DNA from: Podaxis mareebaensis
Lineage: Eukaryota > Basidiomycota > Agaricomycetes > Agaricales > Agaricaceae
Direction: 5' to 3'
Assembly (NCBI GenBank): GCA_018524725.1
Contig: JAEUWP010000562.1
Span: 682,001-746,000, forward strand
Length of the DNA: 64,000 bases
Shown here piece after piece: positions 1-12,300 of the stretch. The first letter of the stretch is position 1; each line of letters opens with the position of its first letter. The translations under genes and the position numbers were made by a program. The notes under the pieces were generated by a model that was not told where the DNA came from, did no database searches, and saw only the letters and a program-made list of their open reading frames with translations.

Positions 1-3000
1 CCAGTCTACAGTGCGGGCTTGCACGTAGCTGCTGGTATATTGGTCTTTTTCGCGAATAATCAAGAAGCCATACTGCGAGAGCGGGTTTAAGGCATAAGAA
101 ACGTCACGGACAGCTTCAACCTTCGCAGCACCCATGGCTAGTATGATGCGGATGATATCGTTGGCGGCTTCGCCAGCCTTGTTGGTCTTTGGTGTCATAT
201 CTGGCCCAACGCAAAGAATGGACAGTCCGTCGAGAATCTTGGGCGCAACAGGATTCAACATGATGTTAGGGAGATGCTCTAGCTGATTGCCCCAATTGAG
301 GTCGATTTGCTGGGAGGGGAGGACGTCGAACAACGTCGGCCGACCTTGAGGTAACAGGTACGGCCGCCAGTCAAGCTCCTTGCCCTGTTGGGATGACAGT
401 TGAATAGGGTCAAAACTACGATATGACATATTACTCACCACTTCGAGGCAAGAGTATAACCAATTGACTGATAGACAAGGAATCCCTAGCGCCAACGCCA
501 TCAGATACTTGGGCTTTAGGTTGCAATCATCTGCTAACAGGAACAAGCGCTCTAGCTCCTTCGGCTCTCCGACCCACTTCACGTCACTAGCCTCAATAAC
601 GCAACGCTCCGATGAGTACGAAATGTCCATCTTGAGGTATTTGAATAGGTCGTCAACGACTACGCCGCCACTATCCCGTACAGCGTTAAGAATGTCTGAG
701 CGAGATCGACCATCCTTGGTCTTGTCATTGGTATTGTTTCTGCTGAGACTGACAATTAAGCCGACTTTGTGCAAGAATTTATACAGGGGTCGTGCACCCT
801 TGGCATTGGAAAGAAAACTAGCGGCCGACCGAGAAGGCGAAGGTGTAGGTTTGGTCTCGACTTCGCGTATTGCGGGAACTATTAACCGGTTATCGACAGT
901 CCGATCTTGCCAGCCAGAGTTGATCATTTTTGTAGAGATGCTAATATCCCTGATTTGGAGCTCCTCCTCCTCTCCCGCAATGTCAACGTAGACTGTATTC
1001 GTCCGATAATTGACCCTGACGACCTTATAATCCTTCGCTTTCTTGTTGATGCGAACGAAGTCTCCAACGCGCAAATTGTTGGTCCGCATATTGCCCGCGA
1101 TAACGGCTGATTCAAAGCCATCGTCGAACTTGACGTTATAATTGTCGTCACTCAAATGTTCGTAAACGATCCCAGAATACCAGAGGCCATTTTGCCTCCA
1201 GAGAGCAAAAACCCGGGTCGCATCCGCTCTGGATATCGTCGAGCCAGCGGACTTGAGCCGTTTCGTAAGCCGAGTCCGAGGAGTCACCGCAGCCTGGTTC
1301 AAAGACTTGCTCTTGGGTGGTCTACCCCGCTTGCGCTTAAAGCTCTGCTGAGGAGATTCCGGTTCCATGTACTCTTCTTCATCATCCATTGCCGGCTCTG
1401 TGGCCCTCTCACTATCAGAAACCTCTTCCATCTCAACGTCAGGGTTCTCCTCAGCTTCGACTGTGGCAGACCGATAACTTCGAGCAGACCTTGCAACGGA
1501 CGTGGCTCTGAATGGCTTGCGTACAGGCTGCTTCCCTTTGTCCCCCGATGCGACCACGGCCTTGAGGGTTGGCTTCCGAGAGCGAGCAGGGCGAGCATGA
1601 TCCTGATCAGGGACCGAAGAAGGAATGGCGCTCTCATTAGAAATGTCGGCAACAGGAGGTTTGTGACTATTGGAGCCTTTTCGACCCCTTTGCTGGTGTG
1701 GTGGATCGGGCCGCTTCACTGCAGCAATAGGCTGAGGTTTTGTTGCCTTCCTATCAGTCTGAAGAAGGTCAGAAAACGGAAATTGACCACACATGAAGAA
1801 CATACCTTCGTCTTGGAAGAATAAGTACGCGTATTATCCGGGGCCTTTCCACGCGTCGCGGTAGCTAGAGCCTTGCCTTTATCCTTGCGAAGACGAGCGG
1901 AAAGAGGTACATCGTCGTCATCGTCGTCATCGTCCTCCTCATGCCTCCTCTCTTCTGTCTGCTCCTCCCGTTCAGCTTCTTCCTCTTCCTCTTCCTCCTC
2001 CCGTCGTGCCGTCTTCTTGGGCGGCAAGACATCACTATCCTCGGTTGTCTCACCATCATGCGACGGTATTGCCACTACACTTCCTCTCTGTATCTCGGGA
2101 ATAACCATACCAACCTCCATCGACCTCTGTTCTTCTTCCACGGATGACTGGACCTGCTCTCGCATAGGCTCTGAGTCGGGCACAACGTCCATAGCATCTA
2201 CAGCGCACGGAGCGGGAGGCTGACGATGGGCAGGCTTTTTTGGAGATGCCTTGCCTGGCGAGGGAATAGGCCGCAGAGGTAAAGGCGCCGGTTGAGGTGA
2301 TGTTGCCTTTAACCGTCCTGCGACGCCTGGAAGTTGCGTTTCTGCCCCATCTGCAGTCATCCTGGCAGTACCCGCCGGGAACTGCTGGGGTACTGGGGAT
2401 ATCGGCGAAGCTGGGGTGTACCGGACGAGATGTTGGTAACGACCCCGTTTATGCGGATCCATGGTGCTCAGCAAGCTTCGAGGACCAGTATGAGTAGAGG
2501 TATTGGTCTGTGGGACAACGCTGGAAGTCGCCGCTACGAAATCATCCTGCGTTGCAACCTGTGTGGCCTGTTGTGTTCCATGAAAGCCGCCACTGAGAGA
2601 TGGGGGCTCCGGATGCATGATGGGACGGATAGTGGGTCCCCGACCTGTATCCCGAGTGTTGGCATACAAATCCTGGACTTCAGCAACTTCGTCTTGACCG
2701 TCGTAACCCTGAGAGTGCTGGGATCCTTTGCCGGAATCGGTGTCAAGTGTCATACGACTAGCGCCTTGTGCTTGTTCGAAACTGTCATCTCGCTGAGAAA
2801 GAGGTGGAGGGATGCCTCGAACAGATTCTTCCCGTGAATAATCTGAGCTCTCTGACTGAGAAGGAGTAGATGGGACCAGGATGACAGGCGGACGGTCGTC
2901 CTGCCTGGGAATGGTGGTGCTGGAAGAATAGCCCGACTGTGTAACCCCCGTTCGCCTACTGGCCACTCCCGAACACTCATCCTCGGCGGCGCGAGCAAGG

Positions 3001-3847
3001 TCGGCTAAGGGTGTCGTGAACTTCTTCGAGGTCACAAGGAACTTATCCTCCGACAACTGGGAGTCCACCTGCGCAAAGGAGTCCTGTGAAAGAATGGGAG
3101 AACGAGAGCGGCTACTTTTTTGACGCGATGGCTGCAGGAGATCAAGTTTTCCTTTTGCCTTAGTTGGTTGTGAATCCATCTTGTGTGTCGTCGATGGAAG
3201 TATTGGATTCTTTGTGGGAGACTGAAAAGCTACAGTGGATAGCTTTGGCTTCTGAAAAAGTGAAAGGAAAGAATGGAGGAACAACAGTGACGTCAGAAGA
3301 TAGCTTATATACAACTAGGTTGTGAAAGGACTCATACCTTTGTTGCGCGTCCAGGGGTTCCTGGTCGTCGATCCATTGTTACATTATCTTTTACTGCCAA
3401 TCCATGCGGTGACGACGGACGCGAATCAGGTGACGGCATACCCCACTTAATATCTCTCCCAGTGGTTCCTGTTGTCCCCAAGTTTTCTTTTTGCGAACCT
3501 TCGCTCAATACCATCCCGCTGTTGGCGCTGTCCTCGTCATCGCAAAGCTGTGTTTGCGTTTGCGTTGCTGCAAGTCCATGAAAATGATAATGGTGCACCG
3601 AGGTTGTGGCCGAATTTCTGGAAGAAGGGAAGGATTCGATTGAGTTATCCTTGTTAGGTACCATGACTCCGCCTTTAATCCGATCTTCAGAAGGTTCCGG
3701 CGATTGTTCGAGGGCCGCATGTATTAGCTGCGTAGCCTGGGACTCTTCTGCGTCCACGTCGCTGAGAGCGACGCGTCCACAATCATCAAGTGCATCAACA
3801 AGAGAAAAAGAAGGCCCGTACCTCAAACTTCCATCAAACACGTTCAT
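1..3847 (-). CDS. 53BP1/Crb2/Rad9-type DNA damage checkpoint mediator (3' end outside window)
   Basis: Adaptor that would sit on damaged chromatin and pass the ATM/ATR signal to the effector kinase. The ATG is at 3847. Exons read as 3847-3338, 3251-1806 and 1758 leftwards; introns are 3252-3337 and 1759-1805. A further in-frame 54-nt intron (385-438, GTGAGT...CAACAG) is probable. The N-terminal half is disordered and rich in SQ/TQ pairs (ATM/ATR sites), then Asp/Glu-rich tracts near 1910-2010. An AT-hook-like KRKRGRPPK lies at about 1330-1350. A Tudor region follows (ALWRQNGLWYSGIVYEHL, then NNLRVGDFVRI) at about 1000-1210. BRCT-like sequence runs from about 830 to the edge (GIPCLSVNWLYSCLE; DWRPYLLP). 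Tudor plus C-terminal BRCT after an SQ/TQ region is the hallmark of this family. The product is at least about 1,150 aa and the last BRCT is cut by the window. The domain assignment is firm; the orthologue name is inferred. Confidence 0.85.
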
Positions 3848-4904
3848 TTAGTCCAGATGATAGTACGCGTATTTTGTGTAGTTGGATCGTGCCAGTAGTG
3901 GCAGAGAGCAAAACTTGACGTGGAGAAACAAGTGAATTGGTTGCAGATACAGAGCTGGACGTAAGACGGCGTTCAGATTGTATTAGCGTAGTTCCAAGAA
4001 TGATCACGACAATTATTACCTCAACCCTGATAAAGCGGAGTTTCCGTGTTTGGTTTGGAATCAAGGACAGAGACAAGCGTCGGGTGGGTCGCAAAAAGGG
4101 ATAAAGAGGTCTGAGGACGAGGAAGAACGAAACCCAGAGCTGTTTCAAGTCCTACGGGATATTATAATCTTGCTTGCAAGGAACTGTGCAACTACACGTG
4201 ATCTCACGCGTCTAATAATACCGCCCCCGGATTTCCGTTTGTGGTATTCCCCGAGCGACGCGCCAGCCACATTCCTTGCCGTGAACTGTGCCCGTTTGTC
4301 CTCACTTCGTTGTGGACTTCACCGCGCTGGCTGCACCAGCTACGTGTCTCTGGCTCGCTCTTGGATTTATGGGCTTCATTCTAATCCCCAGAAACGCATA
4401 TCACAACGCGAACTTCAATTTCTCCTTCCGTCCACAGATCAAGGTCTAAATTGATCAACTGAAAGTAATTCACAGCTCAATCAAACGACAGTATCAAGAC
4501 TTGGATATCATATACGATGACCAGAATAAAGCGGAGAAACCAAATGGAGCTGCTCCGTATACTAGCTATTTCGCGTCAACCAGGCCGCATCGACAGAAAA
4601 AATCTTTAATCCACCCCCGGACACCAGCCTTCGAATAAGACGGGGGGTCGGTCTTCCAGTACAGCAAGACCCACATCATTCCAAGTCTACCTCATTCTTT
4701 CATCGGTTGAGTCTCCCCAGGTTTTTTGAACGTACATATAGCTTAGTCCGCTATCTTTCTGTGGGATATGACGGGACATAACATCCGTACCCGCAAAACC
4801 AAGTACACTGGCTACACTGGTTACCAGCTCCGTCTTCGCAACTCCCTTGTTTCTCCGAATCACCACCCGCTCAGGACACACCTACATCTGGTTTCCAAGC
4901 TAGG

Positions 4905-5174
4905 ATTGGGAACTTGCCTTACCTGCTGCCGGAGTTGCCATTGTTGCTGCTGGCGACTCTTTTGTTCTAATTGGATTTATACTATTTCGCTGGCACCAAC
5001 CTTCATGGCGACTGTGCCTTCCTAAGCTTTCGTTGCCCATGCCAGAAATTCGTGATATTAGGGGAAGACTCGTTACGCAAAAGCCTCTCCCCTTTGAGCC
5101 GAACAAGAGATTCTCCCGATGGTTTGGACTCGACTTTACAGTGACAGAAGATAAACCGGAAACGTCATTCTAAC
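4905..5174 (+). other. candidate terminal exon of an unrecognised small membrane protein
   Basis: After a possible acceptor (CCAAGCTAG, ending near 4904) one frame stays open to a TAA at 5172-5174 and looks protein-like. It has a hydrophobic stretch of about 20 residues (PAAGVAIVAAGDSFVLIGFI), then a basic/aromatic segment and an acidic end. No confident upstream exon with an ATG could be joined, and I recognise no family. It could equally be chance. Transcript data or conservation in a related genome would decide. Confidence 0.2.
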
Positions 5175-6056
5175 CCCTGTCTATTCTTACTGCATACCTG
5201 CCCTATGACACTTTTCATGCACTCGATGTCCCTATCAAACCCAGCCCCTGGGTTCCGAAGAAACATTATTGCAAACACTTGAACAACAATTACTCGCACT
5301 ATGAACAGGACACCGACTGCGCTGTCCACATGCGGACCAATTACAAATATCAATTGGCACTGGGCCTTTTTTCTCTGAGAATGGCCGTGGGGTCACGACC
5401 CGACGGTCAAGAATCCCCAGAGATAAGATAGGAGTAATTCTATCCGCCAAGAACGTCGCAGTCAGCCTCGCAGATGATGGTGCTGTGGCTTCACTGGCTT
5501 TAGCCATGGAATTATGTCGTTGGGTTCACCGGGTCTCGAGGGCGGAAATAACATAATCAAAATGGAAAACCGGGCTCACACACAGAACCGTACTGCATGA
5601 TACTGCGCGGCAACCATAAGCCTCGTATCTCATCCACCATTTCGACGATTTATCGAACTGCTACTCGGGTTAAACTTGGTAACCAGGCGCCGATAAGAGA
5701 TCTCTGACTTCCCCCATTAAAGTGTCAGAGTCCCAGAGTCCCAACAGAGGACACGGGCATAATTGTGCGTCATGGGAGCTGGACCACCAATTGCCGAGGA
5801 TTCAACACCAAACCGTTAGCCAACACATCATTTGCTTATGGTTCTCTTAGGGTGGTGGAATCAAAACAACTCTGGAAATAAGACAAATCAGAAGAAAGCA
5901 TGCATCAATATCTAGGCGATGATAGTCAAATCGGTCAAACCCAGGATGGCCGCCGTCAATACTTGGTTGTGACACTGACACGAAATGCTGTGATCGTTGC
6001 CTAGCCGCAGAAGAGGTCACTTTTCGAAATAACGTCTCCGATTGACATTCGGAAGC

Positions 6057-6110
6057 TCAAAAAAGAAAGAATGAAATGAAAAGAAAAGAAAAGAAAAGAA
6101 AAAGAAAACT
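6057..6110. repeat. A/G-rich microsatellite (AAAAG)n
   Basis: Imperfect tandem AAAAG/AAAGA units form an oligopurine tract on the plus strand in the long intergenic interval. Likely slippage-prone; no coding role seen. Confidence 0.7.
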
Positions 6111-6923
6111 GGCATCAACAGGTGCGATACAGGAGTTGATGACAAAGACAGTCTCCCCGCGTGTTCCGCGCGTTCCTTCATCTCCGCAGCCTCGCCATCT
6201 CAGTAAGTTATAATAGCACTAAAATGCACAAGAGCGTAGAGGCATACGGGAGCTATTGCGGCTCAGCGTGCAGCATCCGCAACCCCGTACGAGGCCGATC
6301 GAAGGGGCTCATTATATACGGCGCCAAGCGGTAGCCTCTAATGGTCACTGAGGCCGAAGGTTGAGCCGCTGGACACGGAAGGACACGCGGAATGGAGGAA
6401 GAACTTTGATATCTTGTCTTGGCGATAGTGATTGGGGTCTGTTGGAGTTCCATCGAGTTCTATAGGGTTTTGTCATGATAAAATCGTTAATACCTATTCT
6501 GGGCCGCTAGGGCTATATGTTCAGCACTAGAGACCTTTTGCAAATTCCTGTTTGAAGACAACTAATTGAAGGGGTCCGTGGGGGTGTGGACCAGCTAATC
6601 GCAGGTCTGGATTTCCAACGCTTAACCATAGTCAAACTTTCGAGGGGTCTCTACCTGGCCTCTACAGAAGAACATATATGAAACGGGCGCGGCCGAGAAC
6701 ACAGCAGATTTGGAGCATTGGAGCGGTTGAATGGGGAAGGACTGGTGGCTGTTGTTCGCCGCAGCAACGGTCATCAGGTGAGGATTGAATAGGAAATATA
6801 CGAAAGAGCCGCTCGCATCCGAAAAGGAAATTAGGTCGTTATGAAATCAAATTAGTTTCAAATTTAACAAATCTGTTGGCGGTTCTTCCCCCCCTGCTAC
6901 CCTTCCTCCTCCTCCCCCACACC

Positions 6924-8441
6924 ATGTCCCACCCCCTACCCCAATTACCCACATTGCATACCCCCTTTTCCCGCAAATCTACCAATGACCTTGACGACGA
7001 TGACCTCGGTCTCGCCAACAACGCGCCTGTTGTTCAGACTGTCCCGTCGCTCTGGGGGATTCCTCTCAAATATATATCGTATGTTCCCTTCAGTTCGGAC
7101 CAAAGTGCAATGCATCATTACGCGTCGTTCTAATCTAGGCTTGTGACGCTGGCCGTTCAAAATTCAGCGCTGACCATTATCATGCATTATTCCCGTGTCT
7201 CAACTCCTCCGTCACGCATGTATTCTGCAGCGACAGCCGTCCTTATGAACGAAATCCTCAAGGGACTCATTTCACTCGTCATTGCATTCACACGGTTGGA
7301 CTCTGGGCACGCTTCCATGTACGACATGGCGCAGGCGCCATATCCTGCTGGAAGCAGAGGGGTAGCGAGTCGGCTGCGGAAGTTGTGGAGAGACGTGTTT
7401 AGTCCAGATTGTTGGAAGCTGTCAATACCAGCCATACTTTATGGTGGGTCTCATTTTTTTCTGATCCAAAGCTAGCCAGAACTAATGTTTGAATCACCAG
7501 TCATCCAAAATAATCTGCAATACGTTGCCGCGACTAATCTGGAGGCCGCGACATTCCAGGTCACCTACCAAATGAAGATCCTCACCACCGCCGCATTCTC
7601 AGTCATGCTCCTCCGGAAGAAACTTTCCTCGCCGCAATGGATATCGCTTCTATTTTTGGCCCTCGGCGTGGGCATTGTGCAAATGCAGGCCGGCGTTCAC
7701 AGCGGTGCAGCAGGAAACGTCCCAACACATTCTATGAACGCCCTAAAAGGTTTCATGGCTGTGACCGCAGCATGTTTCACCTCCGGCTTAGCTGGGGTCT
7801 ACTTTGAGATGGTTCTGAAGAACTCTCAGGCCGATCTCTGGATACGGAATGTCCAACTCTCCCTATTTTCCTTACTGCCAGCCTTGGCGCCTGTCATACT
7901 CGCATATAATACGCAAGCGACAGGGGGCGTTGGGAGCTTCTTTTCCTTGTTGTTCCAAAACTTTGGGGCATGGGCCTGGGCAACAGTTGCCGTCCAGGTT
8001 CTCGGGGGACTCCTCACGGCACTGGTTATCAAGTATTCCGACAACATCCTCAAGGGCTTCGCGACCAGTTTGAGCATCGTCATTTCCTTCCTTGCCTCCG
8101 TCGCTCTCTTTGATTTTAAGATGTCCTTCACATTCCTTCTCGGCTCTGCCGTCGTCCTGGTCGCGACATGGCTTTACAATTCCCAGCCTAAACGACCCGT
8201 TCTCTTCCCCGTTTCCTTATCAAAAGACCCCATGGCCATTGCGTGGAGTTGGGGTGGAAGGAACGAAAAGCGATATCTGGAGTCTCTACGGTCCCCCACC
8301 CCTGTCGCAATTCCTGTCCACTCCCTTGGTGGCCTTACCGCAGTTTCGTCAACAACCTCCTTATCTTCCGTATCTTCCACCCTCACATGTTCACCTCCAT
8401 TTGTTGATTCCGAGAAGACCAAGATCATTTATACGCGGTGA
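6924..8441 (+). CDS. Golgi UDP-galactose / UDP-GlcNAc transporter, SLC35A family
   Basis: Nucleotide-sugar antiporter of the Golgi membrane, supplying UDP-sugar to lumenal glycosyltransferases. Exons 6924-7078, 7139-7443 and 7501-8441 join in frame to 466 codons plus stop. The family core is clear: TLAVQNSALTIIMHYSR in the first membrane helix, then NNLQYVAATNLEAATFQVTYQ and a helix containing MKILTTAAFS, and near the C-terminus KYSDNILKGFATSLSI, all typical of the Gms1/SLC35A group. About ten hydrophobic helices can be counted. The roughly 60-residue N-terminus is acidic and cytosolic; the C-terminal tail is hydrophilic and Ser/Thr-rich. An in-frame upstream frame exists, but the first ATG is at 6924. 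Exact substrate (galactose versus GlcNAc) cannot be decided from sequence alone. Confidence 0.88.
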
Positions 8442-9354
8442 CGCCTTCATAGGGCCGCTGACTTCTGAGCCATGGCGATCATTGGGGACAAGATTTAAAA
8501 CGAGCACAATACAAGCGAATTAATGCATGATGGACGAACTCTGATGAACTCTGGACATGGACTTCACGTACTATACATTATTTTCTTGCCGCCCTTCCTC
8601 CCTGCCCTCTTTTTATGTGTAAGCGGCGCCAATTACTGTGTGGCACCCGTCAACATCGCAACCTTCTGCGCTTCTTATTTCATCCGCCCTTCTTATTTCA
8701 CATGACGTTTCTCCCCTTTTCACTCATTGAGAATTTGGGACCCCACAGCACTAACTTAGTATTCTCTTCTGATTTCTGATTCGTTCTTCACTAAATCGCA
8801 TGACCCACTTTTCTCCGTATGCGTACCACCCCTCAACAACTTTTGGTGACACTTTATCATACGATGATTTTATTTTTTTAGCAGGACCTATAGCAATTTT
8901 TTTCTTGGTCTATAACTCTTGTAGCACATAGAAACTTCTTCAGAAACCAAACGGCAAAGCAATCGGAAACAAAGCGTGTTATTCAGAGTCCATCCTTGCC
9001 CTGTATTGGGAGGAAAACGCTATATACATCACAACATTTGGAAGCTACGACCAAAATAACCAGTGAAGCGGCCATCATTTCGAAGTTGGCTCCAAGCTGG
9101 AGCGCCGTAGTACACCATAATACACTATATACATGAACTTTCTTCCGACTCATCAACTACTGCGCAGATTATCACCTACATCACACCAAAAAGCCCTTGC
9201 ATCTTTCCGGACCAGTCACTCTACTCCATCAGCGCTCCAGAATTCAATGGACTTCAGCCTCACAGTCCACATTTCAACCACGTGCTTCCAGGCCGCGTTT
9301 GATGGCTGGACGAAGGGATAAATATCAGACTTCATCCCGTTTGACGACATGGTT
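8442..9354. other. intergenic, between convergent genes
   Basis: Contains the 3' ends of the transporter (+) and the transhydrogenase (-). T-rich stretches near 8860-8900 could serve as polyadenylation context. I see no gene here. Confidence 0.6.
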
Positions 9355-12300
9355 TTACGAACCTTCACAAGTGTCTTTCGCGTCCCCGAAGAGCATCTTT
9401 GTGCCGGGCATGTAGAACATGGGGTTTGGAACATCAGCTGTTATTTTTAGGATAGATGTCAGAAGATGTCGCGCCGAAATAGCTGTGTTCGGTACCGTAT
9501 CCACTTGCCAAGCCACGCTTCATGACGATGACTTGTTTGCTCTTCCATGCGTGAAGCACGGGCATACCCTACACGCAGCGCCAATTAATCAGTGAAAAAT
9601 GACGCACTCTTGTTAACACTCACAGCAATAGGAGAACCTGCCTCCAGAGCAATGGGGTTGACGGTATCATTGGCGCCAATGACCAACGTTACATCTGTGT
9701 CATTGAAATCATCATTGATCTCATCCATCTCGAAAACAACTGTTCACAGCGTTCGGTTAGAAACGAGCCAATTCAAAGATCTCCGAAACATACTGTCGTA
9801 AGGGACCGAAGCTTCAGCAAGAAGCACATTGCACTGCCCTGGCATACGACCAGCAACAGGGTGGATAGCAAACTGGTCGTAAGCCACCGTTAGCATCGAT
9901 GGAACATCCATAAGCACCCGAAAAAACTTACCCGGACGTTAACTCCTTTGGCTCTTAGCATGGAAGTGATCTCCGAAATGGCATACTGTGCCTTAGCTAC
10001 CGCCATTCCATAACCAACAACCTGAGTGCCAAGCATCAAAACCAAGAACTGGGCTTAATGGGTGATGGCGTACCAGGATGACATTGTCAGCATTGGCTAG
10101 GGCCTCGACAGTTTCATCTACTGTAGTCTTGGTGATGGTCCCTTCGATCTTTGTTTCCGAAGCGGCAGGCGCGCTGATACCTCCGAAGAGTACGTTCGTG
10201 AGAGATCGATTCATAGCGACGCACTATAGCACGTGTTAAGTCTGCGACGAACAAAAAATATAACTCTTCCCACCATAATATAGGAAAGAATTGAACCGCT
10301 AACACCGATAAGCGAACCCACGGTTACAAGGAGCGGGTTATCCAGCATAAAGCCCTCTGCCACAAGAGCGAACCCACTGCAGAGGCATTTGAGTTGCAGG
10401 GTGCGGATTAGCGAAGGCAGTACTTACGAATAAGCATTCAAAACAGTGATTACGACGGCTAAATGTGGATCCATGTTATGGTCCATTCAACAAGTTTGAG
10501 TAAGAAGAGGCACGTACGCATATCTGCACCCCCAATAGCTGCTGTAGTGGTATAACCCTTGATGAAACTGAGAATGGTACTTGCTCCCAGGAACGAGGCA
10601 GCCACCATCGGAGTTGTAGGAACCTGAGTTAGGAAGCCAGCCATAGTCGCAGCGTTAGCACCAAGGAGCGTAGTGTTGACCAAGTGCTTCCCGGGCAGTG
10701 CCAAGGGTCGGCTCGACATCTTCGCTGCAAGTTTGAGGAAGGCCACAATGGAACCAGTGAAAGTGATACCACCTGGATCCATATATTAGCATGCACGAAA
10801 TGCACACGTATCCCGACGCCGTGAGTCTCCAAGCCTCTTACTCACCGATGACAACACCAAGGTAAGCCGTCACCATGTGCAGCGTAGAGAGGTGTGAGAC
10901 ATCTTGCAAAACACTAGCAATACTAGTCAAGACAGCGGACAAACCGACGATCGAGTGAAGCATTGCAACAGTTTGAGGCAACTCAGTTGCGGTCACACGT
11001 CGTCCGATAACAGCACCAAGGAGACCTCCGATTGCCGCGACACCAGCAAATTGCCCGATAACTTCAGGGGGGAAACCGACCGCAGCAAGAGATGCGAGGA
11101 CACCGGATCCAACACCAAGAATTCCGAGAATATTTCCTTGCCTTGCAGTGGTCTGAGAAGCGAGGCCAGACAGAGAGCCTGATTGGGTTATACGTCAACC
11201 ATTCTGAGCAAAACTGAAGGCAATATACCGATGCAAAGGACACTGCTCGTCAGGTAGCCTGCTTGCACGAGTCCTGCCATTCCAGTGCTAGCAGCAGCAA
11301 GGAATCCACCAGTGAAAACGGTTGCGGGAATTGCATATAGCCAAGGATATTCGGGAGGATCAGTTGGTCCTACGTCCCATGTGAGACTATGAACTCAGAG
11401 GATCACTTCTGAGCTTACGTTTGAACATGTCGAGCATACGTTTGGTGATGACGAAACCTCCAGAAACATTGATGGTAGCAAGAAGGACCGCCAGTGCTCC
11501 AAGGGCTTGGGGAATGGTACCAGGAAGGTAGCCACCACCCATGACGAACATGCCTGCAACTCCAACCTGCGAAGCCCATAAGTATTGCTTAGGAAGGAGG
11601 AACGGGCCAGAAACTCACCAAACCAGATATAGCGTTTGTTACAGACATAAGCGGTGAATGCAGAGCCGGAGTAACGCCCCAAATCACTCTGCAAACAACA
11701 ATGAGATACATCTAAACAATTGCAGGTGTCCTCACCTGTAACCGACCAAGCCAGCAAGACCGAAGGTGAAAAAGCTGTCCATAAAAGCAGTTCCAGTAGC
11801 CTTTCCTAGAGCAACAGCGGTGCCCATTCCAGCGGTGACAACTGCGACCTCTCTTGTGGCCTTCTGCCACGGGGTTATGGCCACAGACGCTTCTTTTTCC
11901 GCCGCCGTAGGTGTTGGGGGAGGAGAGACTGGAGGAGGAAGAGGACGGGGTGCCGGTGGAAGGATCTCACCCTTGTGAACAACAATAGCTCCCCGGACAA
12001 CTTCATCTTCGAGATCAATCAGGAACCGACCATCGCCTCCCATAGACAGCAGGAATTTAACAATATTGTTGGAGTATAACGTCGAGGATTGTGTCGGGAG
12101 CCTAGAAGGCAAATCCGTGTAACCTACCGAAAAAAATTAGAAAGCCGAGCATCCTGAACCCAAGGATTACACCTTACCGATGATTGTAACACCATTGTGA
12201 ACAGCGATTTCACCAGGGACAGTAGCCTCGCAATTACCACCAGCCTCTGCTGCCAGATCCACTACCACAGAGCCTTGCTTCATGACCGCAAGCATGTCCT

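Larger units (their letters stand above)
3848..6923. other. 3 kb gene-poor interval
   Basis: Lies between the divergent starts of the checkpoint mediator and the sugar-nucleotide transporter, so both promoters must be within it. Apart from a candidate exon at 4905-5174 and a short A/G-rich microsatellite, I find no ORF with recognisable protein features. The open frames at 4050-4454 (+) and 5235-5507 (-) lack conserved motifs and consistent splice signals. No transposon ends or long terminal repeats are visible. Confidence 0.5.

Noticed and set aside
1873..2223. Plus-strand Ser-rich open frame
   Set aside because: Mirror of the acidic Glu/Asp tract of the checkpoint mediator on the minus strand; low-complexity shadow.
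5235..5507. 90-codon minus-strand frame in the gene-poor interval
   Set aside because: No motif, no conserved look, and no partner exons; overlaps open frames on the other strand equally well.
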